Positions 8,050 through 15,100 are shown, numbered from the stretch's first letter. The stretch: DNA of 27,096 nt from an uncultured Oscillospiraceae bacterium (GCA_900549155.1 URNF01000015.1:1-27096), one strand, 5' to 3'. Made by a program: numbers and translations. Notes: a model not told the origin generated them from the sequence alone.

Positions 8050-8082
8050 TAAAATTTCCTCCTAAATGATGCAATTTGACGA

Positions 8083-8111
8083 TTTACAAATGGTAATAAC
8101 TGCGATATAAT
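8083..8111 (+). promoter_or_regulatory. Promoter of the XRE regulator gene
   Basis: TTTACA (8083-8088), 17 bp spacer and consensus TATAAT (8106-8111), giving a leader of about 44 nt. The divergent region also holds a short inverted repeat ATTTG-N8-CAAAT (8075-8092) overlapping the -35, a possible autoregulatory operator. Confidence 0.65.
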
Positions 8112-8161
8112 AATTAAACGCGCAGTCTAAAAATCATTTTTTCGTTGTTGGAGGCAGAGGC

Positions 8162-8854
8162 ATGAACACAACCTTTCCGCGGATGATCACACTTCTTCGC
8201 AAGGAGCAGGGCACCAGCCAGAAAAAGGCGGCTGCCGACCTCGGCATATCCCAGGCACTGCTCTCGCACTATGAGAAGGGCATCCGTGAATGCGGACTGG
8301 ATTTTGTCGTGCGCACTGCCGACTATTACGGCGTATCCTGTGATTATCTTTTGGGGCGCACCGCCGACAAGAGCGGTGCCATGATCGCCGTCGACGACAT
8401 TCCCGAAAACGATCCCGCCATTCAGGACAACCGTCTGCGCGGCGGCGTGCTGCCGGTTCTGAACAAAAAGCTGGTGGTAAACTCCCTGCACATTCTTTTC
8501 GACATGCTGCAAAAGTGCAACAACAAAGCGCTCACCACCGAGGTGTCTGCGGCGCTGAGCATGACGGTCTATTCCCTGTTCCGTCAGATCTATGCCGCCA
8601 ACGCCAAAAACCCCACCGCCATGTTCTCGGTGGACAGCTATCTTTTCCAGGCGGCGGCAACCGGTGAGATCGGCAAGGCGATCGCCAACAGCGGACAGCT
8701 GGCACGCGGCAAATCGGTCGGCGGCGCGGACGGCGTCAAGGCGGACAACCTTCCCGCCATTCTGCCGGACGACATTGCCCGCCAGTATCCCATGTTTGCC
8801 AACTCCCTGCTCAATCTGCTGCGCAACGCCGAAACGCGGATCCAGGGAAAATAA
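8162..8854 (+). CDS. XRE-family transcriptional regulator
   Basis: DNA-binding protein of 230 residues. The N-terminal 60 or so residues form a Cro/C1-type helix-turn-helix (LRKEQGTSQKKAAADLGIS, then LLSHYEKG and the typical ending CDYLLGRT). The remaining 160 residues have no domain I recognise and may mediate dimerisation or ligand sensing. GGAGG lies 7 nt before the ATG. It is transcribed away from the phosphatase-regulator-kinase operon across a roughly 110 bp shared region, so it could regulate that operon or itself. It ends in a strong terminator at 8871-8906. Confidence 0.85.
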   Translation: MNTTFPRMITLLRKEQGTSQKKAAADLGISQALLSHYEKGIRECGLDFVVRTADYYGVSCDYLLGRTADKSGAMIAVDDIPENDPAIQDNRLRGGVLPVLNKKLVVNSLHILFDMLQKCNNKALTTEVSAALSMTVYSLFRQIYAANAKNPTAMFSVDSYLFQAAATGEIGKAIANSGQLARGKSVGGADGVKADNLPAILPDDIARQYPMFANSLLNLLRNAETRIQGK

Positions 8855-8870
8855 AAAGGTTCAAAAAGAG

Positions 8871-8906
8871 ACCGACGGTTGTTGTCAATCGTCGGTTTTT
8901 TCTTTT
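8871..8906. terminator. Bidirectional terminator between the XRE gene and the convergent membrane-protein gene
   Basis: An 11 bp stem (ACCGACGGTTG pairing with CAATCGTCGGT, one G-U) with a four-base loop at 8871-8896, followed on the plus strand by a T-rich tract to 8906. On the minus strand the hairpin is followed by CTCTTTTT. The minus-strand gene's stop codon (8885-8887) lies inside the hairpin, so the two convergent genes share it. Confidence 0.85.
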
Positions 8907-9418
8907 CTGCCGATAACGGGCGGGCGGATCATCACCGAAAGCACGGCGATCACCAGCGCCGTTGCGCCGAACAAAGCGCTCTTTGCAAAAGAGTTTTGCG
9001 GAAATATGTAGTAGATCAGCAAAGCGGACAAAACGATGTGGATGCCTGCCGCCACACGCATGAGCACAATGTCCGCCTTTCTGTCCTGCATGGTCGACAG
9101 GGCGAAGGCAGGAAGCGGCAGCGCCGAGAAAAACAGAAGCGCCGCATATTCCGCCCGCAGCTTTCCCATCGCGGCGATCACCAAAAGCAGCACCGGCACC
9201 GCCAATGTCAGCAGCATATTCACCGTGCGGAAACAGCCGCGCACCGCCGCACTCTTCCAGCAAAACGCCGGGAAAAGCAAAAGCAGCACCGACAAAAGCG
9301 GCGTCCAAAACCGCGTCATGCCGAAAAGGCACGGCAGCACAGCGGCAATGCCGCAAAACACCACCATGATAATCTTATAGGTTCTGATCGATTCGAGAGA
9401 ATCTCTTTTTAACGCCAT
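8885..9418 (-). CDS. Small polytopic membrane protein of unknown function
   Basis: 177 residues with about six predicted membrane spans (roughly 14-31, 33-48, 62-80, 85-102, 112-132 and 138-157) joined by short loops; the C-terminus is basic then acidic (GRKEKTDD). I recognise no family. The start at 9418 (MALKRDS) has GGAGG with 9 nt spacing; a longer frame to 9460 would run into the promoter. It has its own promoter at 9449-9477 and shares a terminator with the XRE gene. Confidence 0.75.
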   Translation of the reverse strand: MALKRDSLESIRTYKIIMVVFCGIAAVLPCLFGMTRFWTPLLSVLLLLFPAFCWKSAAVRGCFRTVNMLLTLAVPVLLLVIAAMGKLRAEYAALLFFSALPLPAFALSTMQDRKADIVLMRVAAGIHIVLSALLIYYIFPQNSFAKSALFGATALVIAVLSVMIRPPVIGRKEKTDD

Positions 9419-9448
9419 ATACCGTAACCTCCAAAAGTGGATAGCCAA

Positions 9449-9477
9449 AGTATACCGCATTTTCTGTCAAAAATCAA
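9449..9477 (-). promoter_or_regulatory. Promoter of the six-span membrane-protein gene
   Basis: Minus-strand TTGATT (9472-9477), 17 bp spacer, TATACT (9449-9454). It overlaps the end of the upstream gene (stop at 9474). Confidence 0.55.
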
Positions 9478-10283
9478 GGGTTCAGAACGCGCGTGTGCAA
9501 AAAGCGGCGTTTTTTCGCCGCTTTTCCCGGAAGTCGCTGCCAAAAGGCGGCGCAGCCGACATCCGCCGCCGTGCGCAGCAGCAAAAACGGAACAAATGAC
9601 AGCGGCAGCACCGCCAGCGTTTTCAGCGCATTTCCCCACACTTCCGCCCGCCGTCCGCGCACGCGGGAGAACCCTGCGGCAAGCGCCGCCCAAATCGTCG
9701 GATACTGCTCCCGCAGATAGACAGCGGGCAAAAACCGCTGCAAAAACAAAAAGACGGTCACGGCTCCTAGCAGGCAAAAAAGCACGCCGCCTGCGGCAAA
9801 AAGCGCCTGCTGCCACACGCCGACGGCATTTCCGCCGACCGCCAGCAGGAAAAGTCCCGGAAAAACGGCGACCGCATATAAAAAAAGGCGTAAAAGATCC
9901 CACGAAAGCTGCCGCCGCAAAGCGCGCAGCGGATGCAAAAATGCCCGAAAGAAAACAGAAAGCAAAGAAAACGACAGCGCTCCGTCCTCCGTGACGACAA
10001 GCTCTCTGGTGGCAGCGATATCCCCTGTGTTAAAAAAAGCCAAGCGGCAGCAGCAGGCATAGTAGCCGCCGTGTGCCGACGCAACCAAAAGGCGGTTGAA
10101 AAACACGCTCGCGGCAAGCAGCGCCGCCTGCCATTTTGTCTGTGTCAGCAGAGCGGTCGGCATCAGTCGCCGCAACAAAAGCTCCGCCGCGATCGGCAGC
10201 AGCCAGCAAAGCAGCAAACAAAAGCGTATGCACACCATTTCCATGCGATGCCCCGAAAGGCACCTGCGTCCGTTTTTCAGCAC
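9474..10283 (-). CDS. Polytopic membrane protein of unknown function
   Basis: 269 residues if the GTG at 10283 is used. An internal ATG at 10244 would give 256 residues and still keep the first membrane span, and neither start has a perfect ribosome binding site. There are about five hydrophobic spans (near 20-40, 50-70, 134-152, 160-186 and 232-250 of the longer form). A central loop GDIAATRELV and a basic C-terminal tail face one side. I recognise no family. It follows the lipoprotein gene by 50 nt in the same direction, so the two may work together at the membrane. Confidence 0.65.
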   Translation of the reverse strand: MLKNGRRCLSGHRMEMVCIRFCLLLCWLLPIAAELLLRRLMPTALLTQTKWQAALLAASVFFNRLLVASAHGGYYACCCRLAFFNTGDIAATRELVVTEDGALSFSLLSVFFRAFLHPLRALRRQLSWDLLRLFLYAVAVFPGLFLLAVGGNAVGVWQQALFAAGGVLFCLLGAVTVFLFLQRFLPAVYLREQYPTIWAALAAGFSRVRGRRAEVWGNALKTLAVLPLSFVPFLLLRTAADVGCAAFWQRLPGKAAKKRRFLHTRVLNP

Positions 10284-10333
10284 AAAGCATCACCGCCCTT
10301 TCGGCTAGTATGCGCAAAAGAGCGGTGAAAAAA

Positions 10334-11644
10334 TCACGGTTTTGCGGGCAATCCCTCCGACAGACGCAGCTGCGCCATGCCCCAAAGAAACCAAATGACC
10401 TGTTCCGCATTGCCGTTGTCGATCGTGCGATAGCCATTTGCCGTCGGCTGCATTTTCTCCATATACAGATCCGCCGTGTGGTAGGCTTCGAGAAATTGCA
10501 GCGTTGCCAAAAGATGTGCGCTGTCCTTTTCCCCCACCGCCGCCGCAATGTCCCAGCCGACGCTTTTCCCGAGGATCATGTTGCGCACCTTGCCGCTTGC
10601 CGCCGCTTCCATGGCGAGATAGCCGCCGCTTTTCGCGCTCTTGAACAGCTGCTTGCGGCAAAGTGCCACAGTGTTTTCCAGCGTTTCTTCCTCTATCCCG
10701 TTTTCCCCTGCGGCAAAGGGCGCAAAGCACACCCAGCTGACGCCGTTTTCCGCCGTTCCCTTGCCGCCGTCAAAATCCCGCAGTTCCAGATAGACCGTTT
10801 TGCCGTCTACCGTGCGGGTGAGGTTCTTGGCGATGCCGTCACACAGCTTTTGTGCCGTCTGCGTCCAAAGCGCCGTATCCTCCCCGTGTCCGTTTGCCGC
10901 CGCGACCGCCGCCAGCTGCCGCAATGCTGCGACCGTGAAGGTGTTGGTGAGCAGATCGAACGCGTCGTGATAGTCGTTGCCGTTGCGCACCCGTGTGTGC
11001 GTGAAGCGGCGGTTGCGCACCAAATTCCAATCGGCATAAAAATAGGTATCGCTGCAGAAAGCGTCCGCCTCGCGCTTCATCAGCGCATAGGTCTTGTCGA
11101 AATAGGCACGATCGCCGCTGTCCGCGATATACAGTGCCCACCCCAGCACAAACTGTGCGCGCCCGTCCAGTTCATCCGCTGTTTTCACGGTTTTTCCGTC
11201 TGCGGAGATCGTGAACGGCACAAGCGGCAGGTTCTTTGCCTGCATCACATCGGTGACAAACCGCAAAGCACGCCCAGCCTTTTCCGTCTCTCCCACCGTG
11301 TGCGCCAAAACGGACAGCGCTCCAATCGAGCGGACATATTCACCGCGATAGGTGCCTGTCAGCGACTCCTGCAAAAAGCCGTTTTGCTGTATTCTGCCGA
11401 AAAGGCTTTGATAGCTTGTCCGATAAATTTCCGCGACGTGTCCCGTCGTCAGCAGCTGTTTCACCGTAGGTAGCGCAGCCGTTGTCGCGGCGGTGGTCGC
11501 GTTCGTTGCCGCTCTTGTCGTTGCGGTCGTGGCGGTCGTGGTGGCAGCGGTCGCCGATGTTGTTTGCTCCGACGGCACAGAGGGCACGTTGCCGCAGCCG
11601 ACAAGCAGGCACAGACATATTCCTATAATCAGAATGCGTTTCAT
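10334..11644 (-). CDS. Lipoprotein with a Thr/Ala linker and a probable alpha/alpha-barrel (glycosidase-like) domain
   Basis: 436 residues. A lipoprotein signal peptide ends in the lipobox LLVGC with Cys17, so it should be anchored on the outer face of the membrane. Residues 26-60 are almost only Thr and Ala, a spacer typical of exported gut-bacterial enzymes. The rest consists of repeated helix pairs (YRGEYVRSIGALS, DGRAQFVLGWALYI, DLLTNTFTVAALRQLA, GVSWVCFAPFAAGENG) resembling six-hairpin glycosidases. No family or catalytic residues can be assigned with confidence. The ATG at 11644 has GAGGG only 3 nt upstream. A terminator hairpin lies about 20 nt upstream, so expression may need read-through from uppP or a promoter inside it. 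Confidence 0.75.
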   Translation of the reverse strand: MKRILIIGICLCLLVGCGNVPSVPSEQTTSATAATTTATTATTRAATNATTAATTAALPTVKQLLTTGHVAEIYRTSYQSLFGRIQQNGFLQESLTGTYRGEYVRSIGALSVLAHTVGETEKAGRALRFVTDVMQAKNLPLVPFTISADGKTVKTADELDGRAQFVLGWALYIADSGDRAYFDKTYALMKREADAFCSDTYFYADWNLVRNRRFTHTRVRNGNDYHDAFDLLTNTFTVAALRQLAAVAAANGHGEDTALWTQTAQKLCDGIAKNLTRTVDGKTVYLELRDFDGGKGTAENGVSWVCFAPFAAGENGIEEETLENTVALCRKQLFKSAKSGGYLAMEAAASGKVRNMILGKSVGWDIAAAVGEKDSAHLLATLQFLEAYHTADLYMEKMQPTANGYRTIDNGNAEQVIWFLWGMAQLRLSEGLPAKP

Positions 11645-11654
11645 ATTCCCTCAC

Positions 11655-11685
11655 AAAGAAAATACCCGACGCGAGCGCGTCGGGT
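11655..11685 (-). terminator. Terminator after uppP
   Basis: A perfect 9 bp stem ACCCGACGC / GCGTCGGGT (11664-11672 and 11677-11685) with a four-base loop, followed on the minus strand by a T-rich run (11655-11663). It lies between the uppP stop and the lipoprotein start, very close to the latter's ribosome binding site. Confidence 0.85.
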
Positions 11686-11691
11686 AAGATG

Positions 11692-12522
11692 TCAGATCAG
11701 CCGAAAGCCCCAGCAAAGCAGCACGACAGCGCCGAGCGCAATGCGATACCAGCCGAACGGCGCAAAGCTGTGCTTGCGGATGAAGTTCATCAGGAAGCGG
11801 ATAACGGCGAGCGAAACAGCAAACGCCACCACCGTGCCGATGAGCAGAATTGCCCACTCCTGTGCTGTAAAGGCAAGGCCCTTTGCAACAAACTTGACGC
11901 ACTTGAGCAAGCTTGCACCGAGCATCACGGGGATCGCCATGAAGAACGAAAATTCCGCTGCCACCGTGCGCGAAGTGCCGACCAGCGTCGCGCCGAGGAT
12001 GGTGGAGCCGGAACGGGACGTGCCGGGGATGAGCGCCAGCATCTGGAAAGCGCCGATCGCCAGCGCATCCCGATAGCGGATGTCGGACAGCTCCGTGATG
12101 CGCGGCTTGTGCGGACGCATCTCCATCACGATGAACGCGATACCGTACACAATGAGTGCAATGGAAATCACAAGCGGTGTGGACAGCTTTTCGTCAACGA
12201 TGTCATCCAGCAAAAAGCCCGCGATCGCAGCGGGCACGCTGGCAACCAGCACCTTTGCCCACAGCGTCCAGGTGGACTTCTTTTCCGCAGCGGTCTTGCG
12301 CGGTGAAAAAGGATTGAGCTTGTGGAAATACAGCACGACGACCGCCATGATCGAGCCAAGCTGGATCACGACCTTGAAAACATCAAAAAAGTCGGCGGAA
12401 ACATCCATCTTCCAAACCGCGTCCAGAAGCAGAATGTGTCCCGTGCTGCTGATCGGCAGCCATTCAGTGATCCCTTGCAGGATACCCTGGACGACCGCCT
12501 TGAGCAGTTCGATCAGCGCCAT
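11692..12522 (-). CDS. uppP: Undecaprenyl-diphosphate phosphatase
   Basis: Membrane enzyme (UppP, also called BacA) that dephosphorylates undecaprenyl diphosphate, recycling the lipid carrier for cell-wall synthesis; extra copies give bacitracin resistance. 276 residues with about eight spans. The signatures are present: Q16-x3-E20 followed by WLPISSTGH (21-29), and PGTSRSGST (166-174) containing the essential arginine (Arg170). The start at 12522 has a GGGG ribosome binding site. It follows the YdbC-like gene by 14 nt and ends in a terminator. In this window it complements the Bce-type module, which protects the same lipid cycle. Confidence 0.96.
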   Translation of the reverse strand: MALIELLKAVVQGILQGITEWLPISSTGHILLLDAVWKMDVSADFFDVFKVVIQLGSIMAVVVLYFHKLNPFSPRKTAAEKKSTWTLWAKVLVASVPAAIAGFLLDDIVDEKLSTPLVISIALIVYGIAFIVMEMRPHKPRITELSDIRYRDALAIGAFQMLALIPGTSRSGSTILGATLVGTSRTVAAEFSFFMAIPVMLGASLLKCVKFVAKGLAFTAQEWAILLIGTVVAFAVSLAVIRFLMNFIRKHSFAPFGWYRIALGAVVLLCWGFRLI

Positions 12523-12536
12523 ACAGCATTACCCCT

Positions 12537-12758
12537 TTACAGGTCAATTTCGTTCAGCAGATCACGCAGCAGAATGACCTCATCCGGCGACAGCGTCACG
12601 CCCTTGCCCATCTTCTGATGGTCGGGTGCCCATTCGCGGATGTCGTATTTCGGTGCGCGGTCGTTCCAGCTCACCAGGTTGACTTCCTTTGTCCAGCCCT
12701 TGGCGGACTCGGAAAGCACGCCGCAGTTTTTCACGATCTCATACTTCAGTTCAGGCAT
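12537..12758 (-). CDS. YdbC/PC4-family single-stranded DNA-binding protein
   Basis: A 73-residue protein whose whole length matches the YdbC family: KYEIVKNCGVLSES near the start, then GWTKEVNLVSWN, PKYDIREWAPDH and MGKGVTLSPDE. Members have the PC4 transcriptional-coactivator fold and bind single-stranded nucleic acid; their role in bacteria is poorly known. I chose the ATG at 12758 because AAGGAG is 9 nt upstream; the ATG at 12764 would be too close. A minus-strand RNA hairpin at 12783-12823 sits just upstream of the ribosome binding site. uppP follows after 14 nt. Confidence 0.88.
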   Translation of the reverse strand: MPELKYEIVKNCGVLSESAKGWTKEVNLVSWNDRAPKYDIREWAPDHQKMGKGVTLSPDEVILLRDLLNEIDL

Positions 12759-12782
12759 ATTCATATTCTCCTTTTTATCTAT

Positions 12783-12823
12783 ATGACACAAACGCATGTG
12801 TATGCCACCTGCGTCCGTGTCAT
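12783..12823 (-). other. Leader hairpin of the YdbC-like gene
   Basis: In the minus-strand RNA, 12823-12811 pairs with 12795-12783 as a continuous 13 bp stem with two G-U pairs and a 15-base loop. On the plus strand the same two positions would be A-C mismatches, so the structure favours minus-strand RNA. It lies about 10 nt upstream of AAGGAG. There is no T-run after it, so it is not an intrinsic terminator. Confidence 0.4.
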
Positions 12824-12828
12824 GCTGA

Positions 12829-12948
12829 CTATTTTCCGCAAAGCCATCTGCCGATCGCATCGAGCAGCTGCCCCACGGTGTTTGTCTCCCGCACAGGGGA
12901 AACCTTGACGGATCCGCCGCCTTGCGATGCACCGGGTTTACGGCTCAT
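12829..12948 (-). CDS. Possible small protein overlapping the end of the DivIVA-like gene
   Basis: A 39-codon frame beginning MSRKPGASQGGG and ending LLDAIGRWLCGK. Its ATG overlaps the final codons of the DivIVA-like gene in another frame (the DivIVA stop is at 12938-12940), so it could be expressed by termination-reinitiation. It fills most of the gap before the YdbC-like gene and its codon use resembles its neighbours. There is no clear ribosome binding site and I recognise no family, so it may be spurious. Confidence 0.25.
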   Translation of the reverse strand: MSRKPGASQGGGSVKVSPVRETNTVGQLLDAIGRWLCGK

Positions 12949-13639
12949 CGGCGGCGCAGCGAAAAAAGTGCGCGTCATCCGCTTGCGGCGGACGGTTTTC
13001 CAACTGCTGCAGCCAGGCATCCAGCTGTTTTTCATCCGCAGCAGCCCCCGCAGCCGTTCTTTGACGAATGGCTGCCGTTTCCCGCCGCAGCGTTTCGAGC
13101 TGTTCTGTCAGCTGTGCTGCCATGCGTTCGGTGGCGGAAAGGGCTTCCTCGGTGCGCTGTCTTTCCTGCGACAGCTGCGTTTTCACGGTCCTGCGGACAT
13201 AGGATGCGGCATCCTTGCTGTCGGCAAACATCTTTTCATAAAAATCAAGCCGCTCGTTCTGTTCGGCAAGCTGCTGCTTTTGCACCGCCGTTTCGGTGCG
13301 CAGGGCATTCACCCGCCCCGCCGTTTCCTGCAAGGCTGCCAGCTTTTCTCTTTGGCTGTTTGTCTGTTCGGTCAGAAAAGCGACCTGATTTTTTGCAGTC
13401 GTCAGTTCATCGTGCGCAAAAGAAAGCTCTTTTTCCTTTTCGCGCAGCGCGACAGCCTCATTTTCCAGCGCCGTGTGCGCCTTTTGCAGGGCGTCGTGCT
13501 CCGTTTGCAGAGCCGACAGCTGCCCCTGCATCGCTGCAACCTCCTCACAGTGTGCCGCATTCAGCGTGTCGATATACTCCAGAACATCCGTCTTGCGAAA
13601 GCCGCGAAACGACGTTTTGAAAAATCCGTTATCCGCCAC
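12938..13639 (-). CDS. DivIVA-like coiled-coil protein
   Basis: About 233 residues. The N-terminus FFKTSFRGFRKTDVLEYIDTL (around 6-26) matches the membrane-binding and first coiled-coil region of DivIVA/GpsB proteins. The rest is a long heptad-rich coiled coil rich in Glu, Gln, Ala and Leu, ending in a low-complexity acidic tail. Such proteins mark cell poles or the septum and organise cell-wall growth. The start is probably GTG at 13639 (AAAGGA 11 nt upstream), with GTG at 13648 as the alternative. The ATG at 13684 is rejected because it lies upstream of the predicted transcription start. The gene is divergent from ssrA. Confidence 0.8.
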   Translation of the reverse strand: MADNGFFKTSFRGFRKTDVLEYIDTLNAAHCEEVAAMQGQLSALQTEHDALQKAHTALENEAVALREKEKELSFAHDELTTAKNQVAFLTEQTNSQREKLAALQETAGRVNALRTETAVQKQQLAEQNERLDFYEKMFADSKDAASYVRRTVKTQLSQERQRTEEALSATERMAAQLTEQLETLRRETAAIRQRTAAGAAADEKQLDAWLQQLENRPPQADDAHFFRCAADEP

Positions 13640-13670
13640 ACGGTTCACCGTCCTTTCTGATACAAGGTGC

Positions 13671-13679
13671 AGTATAGCA
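13671..13679 (-). promoter_or_regulatory. Extended -10 promoter of the DivIVA-like gene
   Basis: TATACT (13671-13676) preceded by TGC on the minus strand, an extended -10 motif. No good -35 is visible. Predicted transcription start near 13664. Confidence 0.5.
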
Positions 13680-13727
13680 TACATTTTTGAAAAAGGAAAG
13701 CATAATTTTATAAAATTCCGGATTGTG

Positions 13728-13755
13728 TTGACAAATTGCGAAAATCGGCTATACT
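13728..13755 (+). promoter_or_regulatory. Promoter of ssrA (tmRNA)
   Basis: TTGACA (13728-13733), 16 bp spacer, TATACT (13750-13755). Transcription should start near 13762, about 15 nt before the mature tmRNA 5' end, which RNase P would then make. Confidence 0.8.
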
Positions 13756-13776
13756 GATAATAGCCTACTTCTCTAT

Positions 13777-14124
13777 GGGGGCGTAATGGCTTCGACGGGG
13801 ACGGTAAGGCACCGTAAGCGCGTAGTGGTGCGGGACCACTCTAAAACCTGCAACTCTTAAAATTAACTGACAACAATACTGTTGCCCTCGCGGCCTAATT
13901 AGGCTGCCGTCCTTACCCGCTGTACCGCGCGCGGGATAAGGGCGTCGATTAGCGGTGAACATGAGCAGCGCCCCGTCACCGGTGCTGCCACGACGTAGTG
14001 ACTACCAAAACCGATTGCCTGCCGTTCGGCGATCGGTTGCGGGAATGATATAGAGCGGCTGCACGCGGAGAAAGCGATGTCAAGCGGTTTTCGGACAGGG
14101 GTTCAACTCCCCTCGCCTCCACCA
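13777..14124 (+). ncRNA. ssrA: Transfer-messenger RNA (tmRNA)
   Basis: 348 nt RNA that rescues stalled ribosomes. The 5' end GGGGGCGTAATGGCTTCGAC and the 3' end with GGTTCAACTCCCCTCGCCTC then CCACCA form the alanine-tRNA-like half, and the acceptor ends pair (GGGGGCG with CGCCTCC, one G-U). The tag frame ends at a TAA (13896-13898) and encodes DNNTVALAA if the resume codon is GAC at 13869. With the alanine carried by tmRNA this gives A-DNNTVALAA, whose ALAA end is the usual protease signal. Pseudoknot regions follow. It is encoded with its own CCA and a strong terminator. Confidence 0.95.
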
Positions 14125-14158
14125 TGAAAAAGGACTTGCTGTTGCAAGTCCTTTTTCA
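14125..14158 (+). terminator. Terminator of ssrA
   Basis: A perfect inverted repeat of at least 13 bp (14127-14139 with 14144-14156, loop TGTT), extendable by two pairs at each end, with the T-run forming the 3' arm. It is symmetrical, so it can also stop minus-strand transcripts coming from the AraC gene. Confidence 0.88.
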
Positions 14159-14159
14159 A

Positions 14160-14317
14160 ATGAAGCGCACCTTGCGGTGCATGAATAATGAAGCGGGACT
14201 TCATCCCATGAAAAATGTAGTGCACATCCGAAAAATAAGCGCGCTTCATGTTGTGCAACAACGCTTCATAAAATGAACCGGCAATAAAATTGCTGCGGCA
14301 AATGAGGAAATTCCATT
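14160..14317. repeat. Palindrome-rich intergenic block
   Basis: About 158 bp between the ssrA terminator and the AraC stop codon. ATGAAGCG occurs forward at 14160-14167 and 14188-14195, and its reverse complement CGCTTCAT at 14242-14249 and 14262-14269, so the block is symmetrical at large scale. Smaller hairpins lie inside: GCACC-TTGC-GGTGC (14167-14180), ATGAAG-N5-CTTCAT (14188-14204) and GTTGT-N3-ACAAC (14250-14262). It looks like a REP/MITE-type reiterated element, but copy number cannot be tested here. A minus-strand open frame runs through it but is probably not a gene. Confidence 0.5.
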
Positions 14318-15100
14318 TCATCGCGCCGCAGCGGTCGCGCGGTATTGGCTGGGGCTGACGCCTGTGTAGGCTTTGAACGCCGCTGAAAATGCCATTGCCG
14401 AGGGGTAGCCCACCGAAAGGGCAATCTCCAGAATGCGCAGCTCCTTTTGCGCCAAAAGCGCTGTCGCGCGCTGCATACGGATCTGCACCAGATACCGCTG
14501 CGGCGGAACGCCGAACTGCCGTTTGAACTGCTTGCACAGATATTTTTCGCTCCAGTGCACCGCTGCGGCGACCTGCTCCATCGTGATCGGGCGCGTATAG
14601 TGACGCTCGATGAACCATGCCGCCGTCTGCACCGCAGACGCGGAAACCGCCGTCGGCGCAGAGAGGAGCGGCAACAGAGAAAGCAATGCGCCCTTTGCCA
14701 GCGCATCCGTTCCGCCGTCCGCCATGCAGGCGCGAAACGCTGTCTCCAGCAGCTTTTCCGCCGTCTCCGAATATTGCACCGAAAACCGCATATGCTGCCG
14801 CAGCGGTATGGAAAATGCCGCCAGCAGTCTTTCTGCGCTGCTGCCGTCAAACGCCAGCCAAAAATGACGATACGGCGGCGAAACGGTAAAATGATGCAGG
14901 CTGTCCTTGGCGATCAGAAACGCCTCGCCCGCACGCACATCAAAACCGTCAAAACGGCAAACGCCGTCCGCGACATAGTGGAGAATGTAGGTGCTGCGCA
15001 CCCACGGTCCCACCGCGCGCGGCTTTTGCGGCGCGGAAAAGCCGAACTCCGTAACATACAGGTCGGCATCCTGTGTCGGGAAAAAGCAGATCTCCGACAT
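14318..15100 (-). CDS. AraC-family transcriptional regulator
   Basis: Cytosolic regulator of 260 residues with an N-terminal cupin-like ligand-binding domain (around 10-100, with RAGEAFLIAKDSLHHF typical of the AraC arm) and a C-terminal double helix-turn-helix (about 160-258: ITMEQVAAAVHWSEKYLCKQF, then ALSVGYPSAMAFSAAFKAYTGVSPSQYR). The start at 15100 (MSEICFF) follows a G-rich ribosome binding site; the ATG at 15124 has none. It is divergent from a glycosidase gene and probably activates it when a sugar ligand is bound (inference from family and arrangement). Confidence 0.9.
   Translation of the reverse strand: MSEICFFPTQDADLYVTEFGFSAPQKPRAVGPWVRSTYILHYVADGVCRFDGFDVRAGEAFLIAKDSLHHFTVSPPYRHFWLAFDGSSAERLLAAFSIPLRQHMRFSVQYSETAEKLLETAFRACMADGGTDALAKGALLSLLPLLSAPTAVSASAVQTAAWFIERHYTRPITMEQVAAAVHWSEKYLCKQFKRQFGVPPQRYLVQIRMQRATALLAQKELRILEIALSVGYPSAMAFSAAFKAYTGVSPSQYRATAAAR

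Noticed and set aside
8083..8096. A TTACA-like sequence near the XRE promoter as a second BceR-type operator
   Set aside because: The second half is GGTAA at 3 bp spacing, not TGTAA at 4 bp, and it overlaps the -35 of the plus-strand gene; too poor a match.
10291..10328. Inverted repeat CACCGC...GCGGTG between the lipoprotein and membrane-protein genes as a terminator
   Set aside because: On the transcribed strand no T-run follows the hairpin, and the run of T precedes it. It may only hide the next ribosome binding site.
14103..14618. A 171-codon minus-strand frame running from within the AraC gene through the palindromic block into the tmRNA 3' end
   Set aside because: It overlaps a certain AraC gene in another frame and a structured RNA gene, and the part outside them is the palindromic block. 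Not a credible protein.
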